The position numbers and the translations under genes are program-made. A stretch of DNA of 64,000 nucleotides from contig NW_021167087.1 in assembly GCF_003711515.1 (NCBI RefSeq), positions 248,001-312,000 of the forward strand, written 5' to 3'. The first letter of the stretch is position 1. Every line of letters starts with the position of its first letter. Below the pieces are notes generated by a model. That model ran no database searches, was not told the DNA's origin, and saw only the letters and a program-made list of their open reading frames with translations. The DNA is from Sodiomyces alkalinus F11 (Eukaryota > Ascomycota > Sordariomycetes > Glomerellales > Plectosphaerellaceae). Shown piece by piece: positions 53,675 to 64,000 of this stretch.

Positions 53675-54024
53675 TAATACGCCTGTCCGGTATATCCCCT
53701 GGCCAGCCAGTACTATTAGATCTAAGGCTTCTAGGGTTTAAAAGGGCGACCTTTACTCCAGTATATAAGAGTAGAATAAAAATATCTTCTCTAAGCTAAG
53801 GGGACGCGCGCCCCGGGACTTAAGTATCCACGGGGAAACCCCGTGGAATCCTCGGCTTCTACGTATAGGAACCCGGAGGATTCCCCGGTATTCACTAATT
53901 ATACCCTAGGGAAGCTATAGTATACCCTAAAGGTACCTATAATATATCCCGTGGGTGCTATAGTATAAGCTATAGTACGCCTACCGTACGCCCTAGTATT
54001 CCCGGTAGAATCTAGGGCGTATTA
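53675..54024. repeat. LTR (right) of the element without pol
   Basis: 350 bp, the same ends as the left LTR, followed by TACGC. Confidence 0.9.
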
Positions 54025-54029
54025 TACGC

Positions 54030-54650
54030 CGCGGTAAAAGCCCTAATAGCACCGAATTAGTATTATAGGACCTATACCGCCCTCGCGTGGATAGTATAGC
54101 TTACCGCCCTAATAACCTAGGCTAGAACCTCGCCCCCGCGGAAGGCCCTTATAAGGGAATAGGGTTAAGCTTAGGCGGAAGCACGGCGGCCTTATACCTA
54201 CGCTATAGCGGTACTAAGCCGCCCCCCGATATAACGCTCCCTCCGGAAATATAAAGGGCTCCTTAAGCTATAAAGCTCCGCACTTACCCAGATTAGATTA
54301 AAAAAACTAGGCCTACGGGTATTCCTAGCTAAAGCGAGGGTGCCAGGCTTCCTATTACTATAGTACCCTTATAGGGATAAAGGGGCGGAAACGGCGGAGC
54401 ACGTAGTACTCTAATACTAGGAGGTAACCGAGGAAGACCGTAGGGACCTCTTCGGTGCCGTAAGGAGGCCACTTATAACCAGAGGAGACTTATATAATAT
54501 ACTAGACTATAATACTAAGGCCGGGGTAGTTATAAGGTGGTTCCTATAACGGAAAAGGCTTAAGGACTTCCGCCTCGCCCTTAAAGTTATAGAGGCTTAC
54601 GAAGATACCCGCGATACCGAAGCGGGACTATATCGGGGATAAAGCGGTAT
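54030..54650 (+). pseudogene. LINE 2 C-terminal region
   Basis: Continues the RT protein after the LTR insertion: removing the element and one TACGC restores a continuous frame through GVYAAVKALIAPN. A GAETAEHVVL-type zinc-binding segment near 54376-54425 is typical of the C-terminus of fungal LINE polymerases. Confidence 0.65.
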
Positions 54651-54660
54651 AATAACTAAT

Positions 54661-55400
54661 TAATTATTAGGAGGGAGGCCTTATAAACCGGGACCCCGGC
54701 GGTATTAATATAGTATTAGTATAGCACCGATTAGCTCTTATTATTATTACCTCCCTCGGAGGTATTAATACCGCTCTTAATACACTTAAGACCCTACTAT
54801 GCTAGTTAGCTAGCTAATACCGCTAAAGAGCCGTAGCGGGACTAAGGGGGAGCCACTTATAAGCTCTTCTAGGATTAGATCTATCTTACCCTCTAAACGT
54901 CTTATGTAATAAAATAACTCCTACACCTTTACCGACACGGTGCTACCGCGACCGTGACCGGAAGGTAACGCCCGGTTTAGGGCCCGGCTAAAAGACCGGG
55001 ACACCGTCCCTAAACGCTCCTTAGCCTATCACTTATTAGCGTAGAACCACCACGGCACCGAAAGGGAATACCTATAATAGCGATACCCGCGCTATTAGCG
55101 GCCTTTACCGCCACGTACGCCTAATAGATATCTATAAGGCGTTACTACTACTTCTTAGTAGCGGAAAGGACTGATTAAACTATTGGCTATATCCACCTTA
55201 ACGTATATATAGCACTACTACGACACCGATACGACTTATATCCTTATATAGATAGCGACTATTAGTATACTAATATAACCACGCAGATACGGCTTTAGAG
55301 TGGTTTAGTAGGTGGTCACGTGACCCCCTTTTTCGAGGCTATGGGGTCTACCTCCCATATATATATTAAGGACAGGCGCCGGATATCCCTATCGGGGGAC
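54661..55400. other. Unassigned repeat-like sequence
   Basis: Damaged, moderately GC-rich sequence after the end of LINE 2. A CACGTGACC palindrome is near 55317 and a palindromic GAGGGAGG/CCTCCCTC pair is near 54671 and 54759. It may include the LTR of the following element, but no second copy is present to prove that. No gene. Confidence 0.4.
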
Positions 55401-58400
55401 CACGATTAAATTATTATCGTCTTTTATAATTACTTATTCTACGTTTAAGGTAACTTTCCAGTTTAACTTACGTTACCCTAATCAGAATAGTGACTACCGA
55501 TCTACTTCTTCGCTAAAGGTTATAGTGGTGTTAGTTATATTTTAGTTATATATCGTGGTTTTACTAGACTAACCTCTTTATCTGATCTTTATCTTAAGAA
55601 TCTAATGCCACTACGTCTTTATCCAGTTATAATATAGTGCTGGGAGGCGGATTTATTCGGCGTCCCTAAAATACTCTAATACTAATTAGAGTAATAAAGG
55701 CGCTTAAGGGAGGTTCCGGCCCTTCTAAACGGACTATCAGTTAATAACGCCCTAAAGGATATAAAGATAATAACCGAGGAAGGATTTAACGCTTTAAGGC
55801 TAAGGAGAGATTTACCCTAATAGATTTAGAAAAAGAAACGACTATATAAGTAAGATAAAAAGTACCTTTAGCACTTTTAATTATAAGACCCGCCGTCGCG
55901 GAGGTAGTAAGTATAGGAACGGAAGAAACCGATTAGATCGCGATAGAGTTAGATTCCGGATATAAAATAGACTCGATAAGGGGCTTATAATCCCCACCAC
56001 TAATTAAGATAGACTCTTATATAATAACGAGGAAAAGATAAGACCGCCGAGAGCAGCTTACCCGGATTAGGGTAATAAACCCCTAATAACCTAAAGGAAA
56101 TACTAATCCCGAGCGTGGAAGCGAATTAACGATACCTTATATAAGGACCCGATAGTCTAATAGATAAAACCTTTACGGACCCCGTAAGTAGGTTATAATA
56201 CTTCTTCGTAAAACTTAGCGTATAATATTACTAATATTAATATCCGTGAGTATAGTCCCTTTACTAATAGGTAATCTCCTAATCGTGGGGGGCCTCTTCC
56301 TTTAAAGAGAGTTAAAAAAGCTAGACCCCGAAGATAAGTATCACGGAGTAAAACCTAAGACCGCCCCTACCCTCTTATTAAAGACTTTATTACTCTTATT
56401 AAAACGAGATAATATATATAATAACCTAGCTAGTATCTAGAACACTTATAGGATCTTCTCGCTAGATAATTAGTTCGAAGAACCTTTCCCTAAACGCTCT
56501 AACCCTATTATTATTATTCGCCTACCCCCTCGCACTTATACCCTAAACACTATAGATACTTAGACTTAGTATCACGAGCCTAACCCCGTTATCGTTATTA
56601 GCGACTCCGATAATAAGGCTCTCTCGCCGGTTATCCCTCCTATTTACACGCCCGCTACTTCTACTACCCCTAATCAGGGGAACCACGATATCAGGGCTAT
56701 AGCCTTACCTCCGCCCGCTCTTAGGCCAACTACTACGTCTACCACGGCTCCGACTACTATTTTAATAATTACCCCTAGATCTACCCCTGCCTATAGATCG
56801 ACTATTACCCCTACCTAGCCTGCCTTTACTGCCTAACCCGCTTTAAACGCTCCCCCTACTACCGCTAAAGACCTAATTAAGCTACTATAAGCCCTAATAA
56901 GCCGTGACCGAGAAAGCACTATCGCCGAGGTCGTTAAAGCCTTACCCCCTACTATTACTATATCGAGAGTACCCCTAAATCCCCTAGCTACTAAAGCTCC
57001 CCGCTTTAATAGTAAGTCCCTCTCTACGTTCCTTTAGTAGTATAATAACTATACTAAGCTTAACCGCCTTAGTAAAGCCGATAAGATCACCTATATTAAC
57101 CTATATACGGATACGGCTATTTATGCCGCTATCGAACGCCTAGTTAAAGAGGTTTAAGCCGCTAAAGGTAGGTAGTCTAATCTAATTAAGAAGCTCGTTA
57201 AAGAGTTCTCTTATCTTGATCCTAACTACTAACTTAACTTCTCTTATAAGGTTTATTAGCTTCGGGTAAAATATAAGACGTATAAGATTAATAGCGTTTA
57301 TTAGGTCCGGGACTTACTATAGTAAATTATTATCTAGAAGGCTAAGGCCAAGCGGGTTTAAGATACTTTTATCGAGGACTCCGAGCTCTATAGTATCGTC
57401 CTTACTATTGTATATAAGGATATCTATATATTTATCGCTAATAAGCTTAAGATTTAAGGTATTAACCTAAGGAAGATAGTTAAGAGCTATAGGCTACTTT
57501 TAGAGATACTACGCGAGTAGTCTACGGATATTTAGGAAGTAGAGGGTAAGCCCGTGGATAAGGATGCTATACTAAGTATAGCTAAAGCTAATTAGCCTAA
57601 TAGTACCGCTTTCTAGCCCACGATCTTAAGGCGGCCTACTATAGTCCAGGAGTCTATAGCCTCTTAATCGGGTATAGATAAGCTCGCCGACCTCCTTAAG
57701 AAGTATACTATTTCCCTTATTTATAATAAAGCTAAAGGCGTTAGGGACACCGCTACCTAAATACTCGCCATCTAAGAAGATAGGCACGGAAAAGGTCTAA
57801 GCCCTCCTTACTATAAAGTCTAACCTAGAAACCGCTTTTTATACCGTCCTTAAGCACGCCCCTTAGTCTACGATAACTGCTTTAATACACTTTACCGCCC
57901 CTAATCAGGCTAACGGTGCCGCTTCCTAGCCTAATAACGCCTAGTATACTAAGGAGATCTACTACGGAGGAGCCCGCCCTAAATATAATAATAACCGATA
58001 TAACGATAACCGCCTAACCTAGTAATATAATAACGGCCCGGGATAGTAGCGAGGAGCTTAGAATAATAGATAGCCCCCTTTAGCTTACTACTACTATTAC
58101 GGCTAAGAAGGGTATCGGAGAGATAACTACCCTATCCTAATCTATAATAGCGCCTATAACCTAATTAAGTAGTAGTTCCCCGAGTATTTAGTTATAGATT
58201 AGAACGGTACCTAGGCGACCTGCCTAAAGAATAAGCTACGGGTTAACGAGTACTAGCTATATAGACACCTTATACTATACTGGCTAGCCACTAAGCTTAA
58301 TAGCCGATTTACCGAACTTATAGACCTCTATATTAAGACCTTTTAGCCCGCTACTCTCCCTTATAAGATTAATAAGACTAATAGGCTTCTAATTAAGTAT

Positions 58401-58824
58401 ATAGTTAAGCAGGTATAGAAGTAGTAGGCCGGTTAAAGTGATTAGGCTAACCAGGCCACTTAAGCCTTAAGAGTTACTAAGGTCACGGGATCTATTAATT
58501 TTATTACTACTAGAGTATATACTATATCTATACCGCGACCTACCTTGACCGAACCCTAGGACCCTCTTCGTATTATTAGGAGCGGTAGAGTTAGTAAACC
58601 CACGCTAAAAGTAGCTAGTTCCCCTAATCAGGCCGTTTAATAGACCCTATCGACTCCGGAAAGCTCCTAAAGGGTTATACAGATAGTTAATAATATCGAT
58701 ATAGATAATAGTCTAACCCCTAATTTAATAGCCCCTATATCTAGACCCGCTATTACCTTAACTATTACCCGGCCTACCTCGCGAGCCTTAACTTAGAAAG
58801 ATACCCTTAATTTATTTAACTAGG
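55401..58824 (+). mobile_element. LTR retroelement 5' portion with gag, cut by Copia copy C
   Basis: Leader-like sequence, then a gag-like frame from about 56290. The element ends abruptly at 58824, where the inverted Copia copy C LTR begins. No matching right half is inside the window. Neither its LTR nor its pol can be defined, so the family is open (Ty3/gypsy is likely from the zinc-knuckle gag, but that is not decisive). Confidence 0.55.
56290..58440 (+). pseudogene. Gag remnant with zinc knuckle
   Basis: A damaged frame with a Pro/Thr-rich middle (56640-56830) and a helical capsid-like part (57000-57500: FNSKSLSTFL, NYTKLNRLSKADKITYINLYTD). After an apparent frame change near 57780 comes a zinc-knuckle region at about 58084-58132, where Cys/His are read as Tyr (YYYYG-EGYRRDNYP). 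Stops at Gln/Trp sites show RIP. Confidence 0.6.
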
Positions 58825-59109
58825 TGTCGCACGTCAAAAGGCACTTCAATAATCAACTTATTAGAGCAGAAATCTCGTGTGTGTGTATTATATCAAGTTA
58901 CATCTAGGAGAGTCTCTTATGCCCTTAATTTAGGTGGTGAAGACTCTATTATAGATACTATATCATTTAGATCCTATCCGGTCTTTTCCGGTATCTACTC
59001 TTATTATATTCTAATACCCAAAGTCCCCGATATCCGGAGCCCTTAGTCATAGAGTGGATCCCCCCTGGATCCCCTATAGACTATATTGTGGTCCTGCCTA
59101 TACGACGCA
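58825..59109 (-). repeat. 3' LTR of Copia copy C (285 bp)
   Basis: On the minus strand it starts TGCGTCGTATAGGCAGGACC after an AAGGGGG purine run and ends GTGCGACA, so it keeps TG..CA ends that copies A and B have lost. Confidence 0.88.
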
Positions 59110-59199
59110 CCCCCTTAGTTAAGGTGGGTCTTCCCAGGTTAACTAACTAATTAGAGGCTTCGGTTTAAACCAAACGCTCTTAACTTTTCCATCGTAAAA

Positions 59200-62100
59200 T
59201 CAACAGTTAAGGGAAAGCGCCCTCGCAAAAGGGATCCAAATCCGCCCTATTTAACCGTTCAATTCAATTCCATCTCAATTAGTTCCTCGATCCTGATTAG
59301 CCGGATCTAATTAATTAGATCCACATCCATCGGATCTACCACGCCCTCAGGGGCCTTCGTTATAGCCGCTTTAGCGCGTTCAATCTCTTCGTGTAGTCGT
59401 TTAGACCACTCGATACGATCCTTTTAATCAGTCAAATTAAGCTACTACTATAGTCTTTTAATCCCCGCCTCCGGCAGTGCCTTCGTCAATCTGTCCGCGA
59501 TTATCTCCTTCGTGTTAACGTACGTAACCTTAAAGAGACCTTATTATACTAACTAGCACGCCCACTAGTTATATATATCGACGTGCCGTAGCCTTATCCG
59601 CAGGCATTATGCCTTCTTATTAACGAGGTCAATAGTCTATTAATCATCGCAGTATAGCTATAGCTATTATTAGTCCAGCCGAAGCGCTAAATCCTTTAAT
59701 ATCCGGCTAACAAACAACGTCTCTTTAGCGGCCTCTATAAGAGCGAGCAGTTCCGATTCTATTAACGACGTCGTGACCGTCGGTTATTTACCCGCTTTCT
59801 AGTTAACGGTGCCGCCGAAGAGCTTTATCGTATATCCTTACGAACTCTTACGGTCTAGATTATCCCTAAAGGACGCGTCGCTTACTATTAGAAAGAGCCT
59901 ATCCCCGCCGAATTCTAGGCAGTAGTGTCTCGTGTGGTATAGGAATAGCAGCACTTATTAAGCCCTCTTAAGGTGGTTAGAGGAGGGGTTAACGTTATAT
60001 TAGAAAAGCTTTAAGCAGGCGAACACGATATCGGGTCTCGTCACGATAGCGGCGTATAGGATAGAACTAATTATTCCCTAATACTAACGGACCGTAGGAA
60101 TTAACGCGCGGGTACCGTCTCGGGGTATCACCGGCTCCGTAGATAATAGGACCTTTAGTGGTTTTCGGCAGAGTATATCTACGCAGTATTTAACCGTGAT
60201 CTTCTCCACGTAGGAGGACTATAACAGCTATAACCTACGGGTGGCTCTATCCCTCAGGACCTTAATTCCTAGGAACCAACGGATTTCTTCGCCTCCTAAT
60301 AACCTATAGCTTCGCTTAAGGGCAGCCTCGAGGTTATCGGCGTCCGTCTTACGGTCTCTATAGTATATAAGTCCGATATCGTTAATATAGAAGAATAGGA
60401 TTAAACCGTCGCAGATTATAATATAGGGGTCGTTAGGGACGGCTATAAAGCATATCCTTTATAGCGTGCCGCTAAATTCCTCTTACTATAGCAGTAACGA
60501 TACCCTTAAACCGAAAAGGGCTTTCCGTAGTAGTAGGACCTTACCTAGTACTTCGTAGCCTTACGGTATCTTTATAAACACCTCTTCTTTAAGGCTAGCG
60601 TTAACGAATGCGTTAACGGTATCGAACTGCCTTATCTCTAGGTTAAATCGGGCGGCGATCGCTATTAGTATACGGAAGGACCGCGAGGCTAGCGTTACGG
60701 CGTATTTATCTTTAGTCTCTAACCGTTTTTATTAATCTCCTCGGACTATAAAGCGTGCCTATACTTAAGAAGGGTGTCCTCCTTATTAAATTTATAGGTG
60801 TATACCTATCTACAGGCGAGGACTTATTGCTTATTAGCTTAATCACCACCTACCTCCTACTAGCAGCCTATTTATCGGTGCCCTTTAATGTGTTCCCCCT
60901 CGGCCTATAACCACCGCTCCCGTAACGGATAAAGGCGTATATCGCGGTGGTGGTTTAGTAAAGGCGGGAGATCCTCACGGGTCACGTACGATAGCGATAG
61001 CGGCTAGGAGGCATAAAGGGAATCTATAGCACTGATATCGTCGTCGTTAATAGTTTACTTCCTCGTGCGTATAGGGTTATAAGTCCTGCTAGCGTTAAAG
61101 AACGCCTTCTAGGCGTTATCGTTCTAAACCTTCTCGGTCGTGTATAGACTTACGATAGTTCTCGTGATAGATAGGCGCGCGGGTAATAGGCGCGCGGCCG
61201 ACAAGAGTATAGCTAACGGGCGCCCCCTAGGGGCACCTATAGCTATCCGTTAGTGGTTATCGCGTTCTTCCACCTTAGCGCCCCTAACTACCGCTAACGC
61301 TATAAGGAACGCGCACGCGGGATCTTTAGGGGATATTAGAGGCGTGGGAAACGGTTTAAATCTCGTAGTGGTAAACCGTGAAGTGTCCGCAGTAATAGCG
61401 GTAGTGTCGCCTTTACCCGTAGTAATAACGGTGGTATAGTAATAGTAGTATCCGTAGTAATAGCGGTGCCCGTAGTAATAGCAGTATAGTCTATAGTAAT
61501 AGTAGTGGCCTCTCTCGTAGTAATAATAACGGCCTCGCCTTCGTCCGCAGTAATAGCGGTAGCGTAAGAGTCTTCCGACTTAAGATCTAATACGTCTATA
61601 GCTATACCCCTTAATAGCAGCCTATTCGCGGTCGTGGTATAGGTGATACGGATAGATTACAGGCGTTCCCCGATTTCCTCGGCGGAAGCTATAGCTTATA
61701 GCGTTTTAATCCTGCCGTTAAATATCTCGTCTTCGTTAAAGACCACGTCTCTTATAGTGATAATATCCGTTAGGTATAGCAGCTAAATACGGAAGCTATC
61801 CGAGGATTAGTATCCGATATAATAGTCGATCTATATCTTCGGTTCTAGCCTTTACAGGCGGTTTCTTTTAGCTTAGGTATCGCGCGTTTTTGCAAAGGCT
61901 TTATAGCCGTAAGCTCGTAGGTGCGTGAGGTTAGGTTAACGGCCGCGCAGGCCTTCGTATAGTGTCTTCCAGTTATTAATATATCGTGGCGTTCTATTAT
62001 ACAGATACACAGCAGTCTTAAAGATCTTACGCTAGATAGATATAGGCAGATTAGCTCCAATCCTTATAGCCCTCGCCCTTCTCTTACTAATACCTCTAAT

Positions 62101-63990
62101 CCGTTCTGCCACACTGTTCTAATCCTATAAATATAATACCGACGGCTAGCCTTCTACCCCCTTAGCAGCGAGGAAAGCAACGACTTCTGAGTGCTAAAAT
62201 ATCTTAGAATCAGCCCGTAGAACGCGTGGCCTAACGTCGAATTAGGTCTTAAGCAGGGTAAAAACGTCCTTTAGAGTGTGCAGGATAAAGCCTTAGTCTC
62301 TCTTCTGTAGGTAGTAATCCCACGTATAACCTATATACACGTCTATAACGAATATAATAGACTTATATAGTCCGCCTGCTAATTACTCCGCCTCTTCCAG
62401 ATCGTGAAAATTAATAGCCAGGGCCTCTCCGGGCTTTAACGAGTAAAGGGATAGTATCTGCTAGATCTACGTAGGCACTTACGATTACCTATATGCGTTA
62501 TAGTCCGTTATACGAGGTCCCTTTATCTTTACCCTCTCAATGACGTTAACGATCTTTATAAGAGTATCGGTGCCGTAGTAGCCGAGGCGTTCGTGCTACC
62601 GTTATACCGTAGTCTTCTACGGTTACCGCGGTTATCGTGATCTTCTATACGGGTTATCGCGGGGGTGCCTTACTAAGACCGCGAACGTGGTAGCGGCCGT
62701 GGCTTCCGCGCGCTCGATTATATACGAGCCGTGGATATCTAGCAGCTTATAGATAGGCCGGTTATCGGCGGAGCTAACGATAATATCGTTTACGGTATCC
62801 TAGCGGTAACCTTATAGGCGTAGCTAGCGTTCTAAGACGATATTAGTAACGAATTCCTTATAGTATACGACGTCACGGAGGTATAATAGCCTCTTCGTGC
62901 CCGATAAGGATTACACACGTAGCTTAACGTCTCCGTATCCGAGGATAGAAGCCTTATAAGTACCCACCTAAAGCTTTAATAAATTAACCGTGGATAGTCT
63001 AACGGCCGTAAAACGGCCTTAATTATTAAAGATATAGATTAACGATCCTGAGTCTAGGATCGCATAGTATGATAGCGCTCTGGCTTAGTTAATAGAAAGG
63101 GATATCCCCTATTCTTATTATAATCTTAATAGTATCGTCGTATAACGACGCGCCACCTCCTAGGTTAAGGGGGCTCCTAGTCTCCCCGTCGCGGTAACGG
63201 ACAGGTCTTTATAAACTATAGTAGGCGTAGTATTATAGAGTTAATCTTCCTAGACTTCCTCTATCTTATTAGCAGTGGTAGCTACTACTTCCAACCTCTT
63301 CTGTATCGCGGTGTCCACGCGGCTTTTAAAACTATAAATACGTATCTTCTTTTCCGCGACCTTTATAATATCTTCACGGCCACGCTAGGTATAAGGGCGT
63401 ATATCCAGCCTCACGTACTAATAGGCGGCGGTAGTATAGGTGTTTTCGTATATCTCGTAGGGCCTCCTTATTACGGGAAGGATAGCCTTTAAGAACGTGT
63501 CGCTATAAGGACGCTTTTTATTATCTTTATTATTAGTAGTAGTAGTATCCTTAGTATCGGGGAGGTTCCTAAGGGTATTAAAGGTGCCTCTCCTAACTCT
63601 AGGCTTTATAGCAGAGGATTATAGGCTCTTTATATTACTAAGAACAGCCCTTAGAGCCTTTATAAAGTCGTTAATCGTTAGCTCGTTTTTCGTAATCTTA
63701 TTGTAGTTATTGACTAGGTAGTTATTACTCTATTCCTAGGTAATAGGTCTAACAGCTTTTAACGTATCTTCTACCTAATAGTCCGCGCTTCATAGTTCTA
63801 AAACGCGTATATATTTATAGTATATTATCGCTATTTTCTAGCTTACCACCTAGGCGTCTATATCCTTAGGTATAGCCTTTATAGGCGTGGTGTATCGTCG
63901 GTATAGGACTAGGGCTTCCTTACAGAGGTCTATAGGTATTAGTCCTGCGTGCGCGTGTAGGAGAGTAATCCAGGCCCGCGGGTTATTTAC
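59200..63990 (-). pseudogene. Copia copy C gag-pol remnant
   Basis: Minus-strand order: gag near 63990-63200, protease with LDSGSLIYIF near 63060-63030, integrase near 62660-61900, a variable T-A-I-T-T repeat region near 61580-61340, RT with GLILFFYINDIGLIY near 60410-60366, and RNase H near 60100-59400. RT Asp is read as Asn and Gln/Trp stops are common, so it is inactive. The piece between integrase and the repeat region is among its least damaged parts. Confidence 0.82.
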
Positions 63991-64000
63991 GGTATCGTCC

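Larger units (their letters stand above)
48732..54024. mobile_element. LTR element without recognisable polymerase (LARD-like)
   Basis: 350-bp LTRs at 48732-49081 and 53675-54024 flank 4.6 kb. Each LTR begins TAATACGCC and ends GGCGTATTA, a perfect 9-bp inverted repeat. The 5-bp duplication TACGC is at 48727-48731 and 54025-54029. No gag knuckle, RT or integrase motif was found on either strand. The interior holds one long damaged frame on the minus strand (49448-51120), then a region with simple and tandem repeats (51847-53480). The element is probably oriented on the minus strand, but this is not certain. Confidence 0.85.
46187..54660 (+). mobile_element. Non-LTR retrotransposon (LINE 2), interrupted
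   Basis: The LINE body lies at 46187-48731 and 54030-54660. It has an endonuclease-like GDFNLYYP near 46446, RT, and a C-terminal Cys/His region. Its left edge cuts Copia copy B; its right edge is only approximate because no tail or target duplication was found. It is more GC-rich than chromovirus 2 but still full of TAG/TAA at Gln/Trp sites. Confidence 0.7.
58825..64000 (-). mobile_element. Ty1/Copia element, copy C (minus strand, 5' end beyond the window)
   Basis: The 3' LTR is at 58825-59109. RNase H, RT, integrase, protease and gag follow in order on the minus strand to 64000. It is the least interrupted of the three copies and gives the reference for placing breaks in A and B. Its 5' LTR and outer target duplication lie beyond 64000. 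Confidence 0.88.

Overview
The window looks like a chromosome segment from a filamentous ascomycete (Pezizomycotina; no closer placement is attempted). The genes are GC-rich at the third codon position and have short GT..AG introns with a CTAAC branch site. The repeats carry heavy damage of the kind made by repeat-induced point mutation (RIP): TpA-rich DNA, in-frame TAG/TAA where CAG, CAA or TGG is expected, Cys codons turned to Tyr in zinc knuckles, and ATG turned to ATA. These damage calls come from reading by eye; no index was calculated.

There are three zones. (1) 1-16462 is a nest of dead retroelements. A Copia element (copy A, 3' LTR at 16175-16462) was entered by a LINE (4695-15141, 14-bp target duplication with one mismatch), and the LINE was entered by a chromodomain Ty3/gypsy element (4945-12155, 215-bp LTRs, duplication GCCTT). 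A minus-strand LTR element interrupts copy A at 1164. (2) About 16825-34860 is a largely undamaged gene island: a hypothetical coiled-coil protein, a FAR1-type/S58 peptidase fusion with a long polyglutamine insert, a mitochondrial hydroxyacid-oxoacid transhydrogenase, a MET10-type sulfite reductase flavoprotein subunit with an internal duplication, and a four-CxxC copper P-type ATPase. The only transposon seen inside the island is a 512-bp TIR element (21916-22427), which is AT-rich and damaged. (3) 35300-64000 is a second nest. Copia copy B (from its 5' LTR at 35300) is entered by a second chromovirus (37686-45363, ~567-bp LTRs, duplication GGCAC) and cut at 46186 by a second LINE. That LINE holds an LTR element lacking recognisable pol (48732-54024, 350-bp LTRs, duplication TACGC). 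Next comes a gag-bearing element broken by Copia copy C, which lies on the minus strand and runs off the window.

The island genes do not form an obvious pathway cluster. MET10 and the copper ATPase are divergent and share a 1.7-kb promoter region holding an exact CYS3-type site (ATGACATCAT) and an exact CPC1/GCN4-type site (TGACTCA), which fits sulfur and amino-acid control of MET10. The most unusual signals are: open but damaged reading frames on the strand opposite to gag-pol, between the chromodomain and the 3' LTR, in both chromoviruses; a ~560-codon unknown minus-strand frame in the element without pol; the FAR1/S58/polyQ fusion; and the MET10 duplication.
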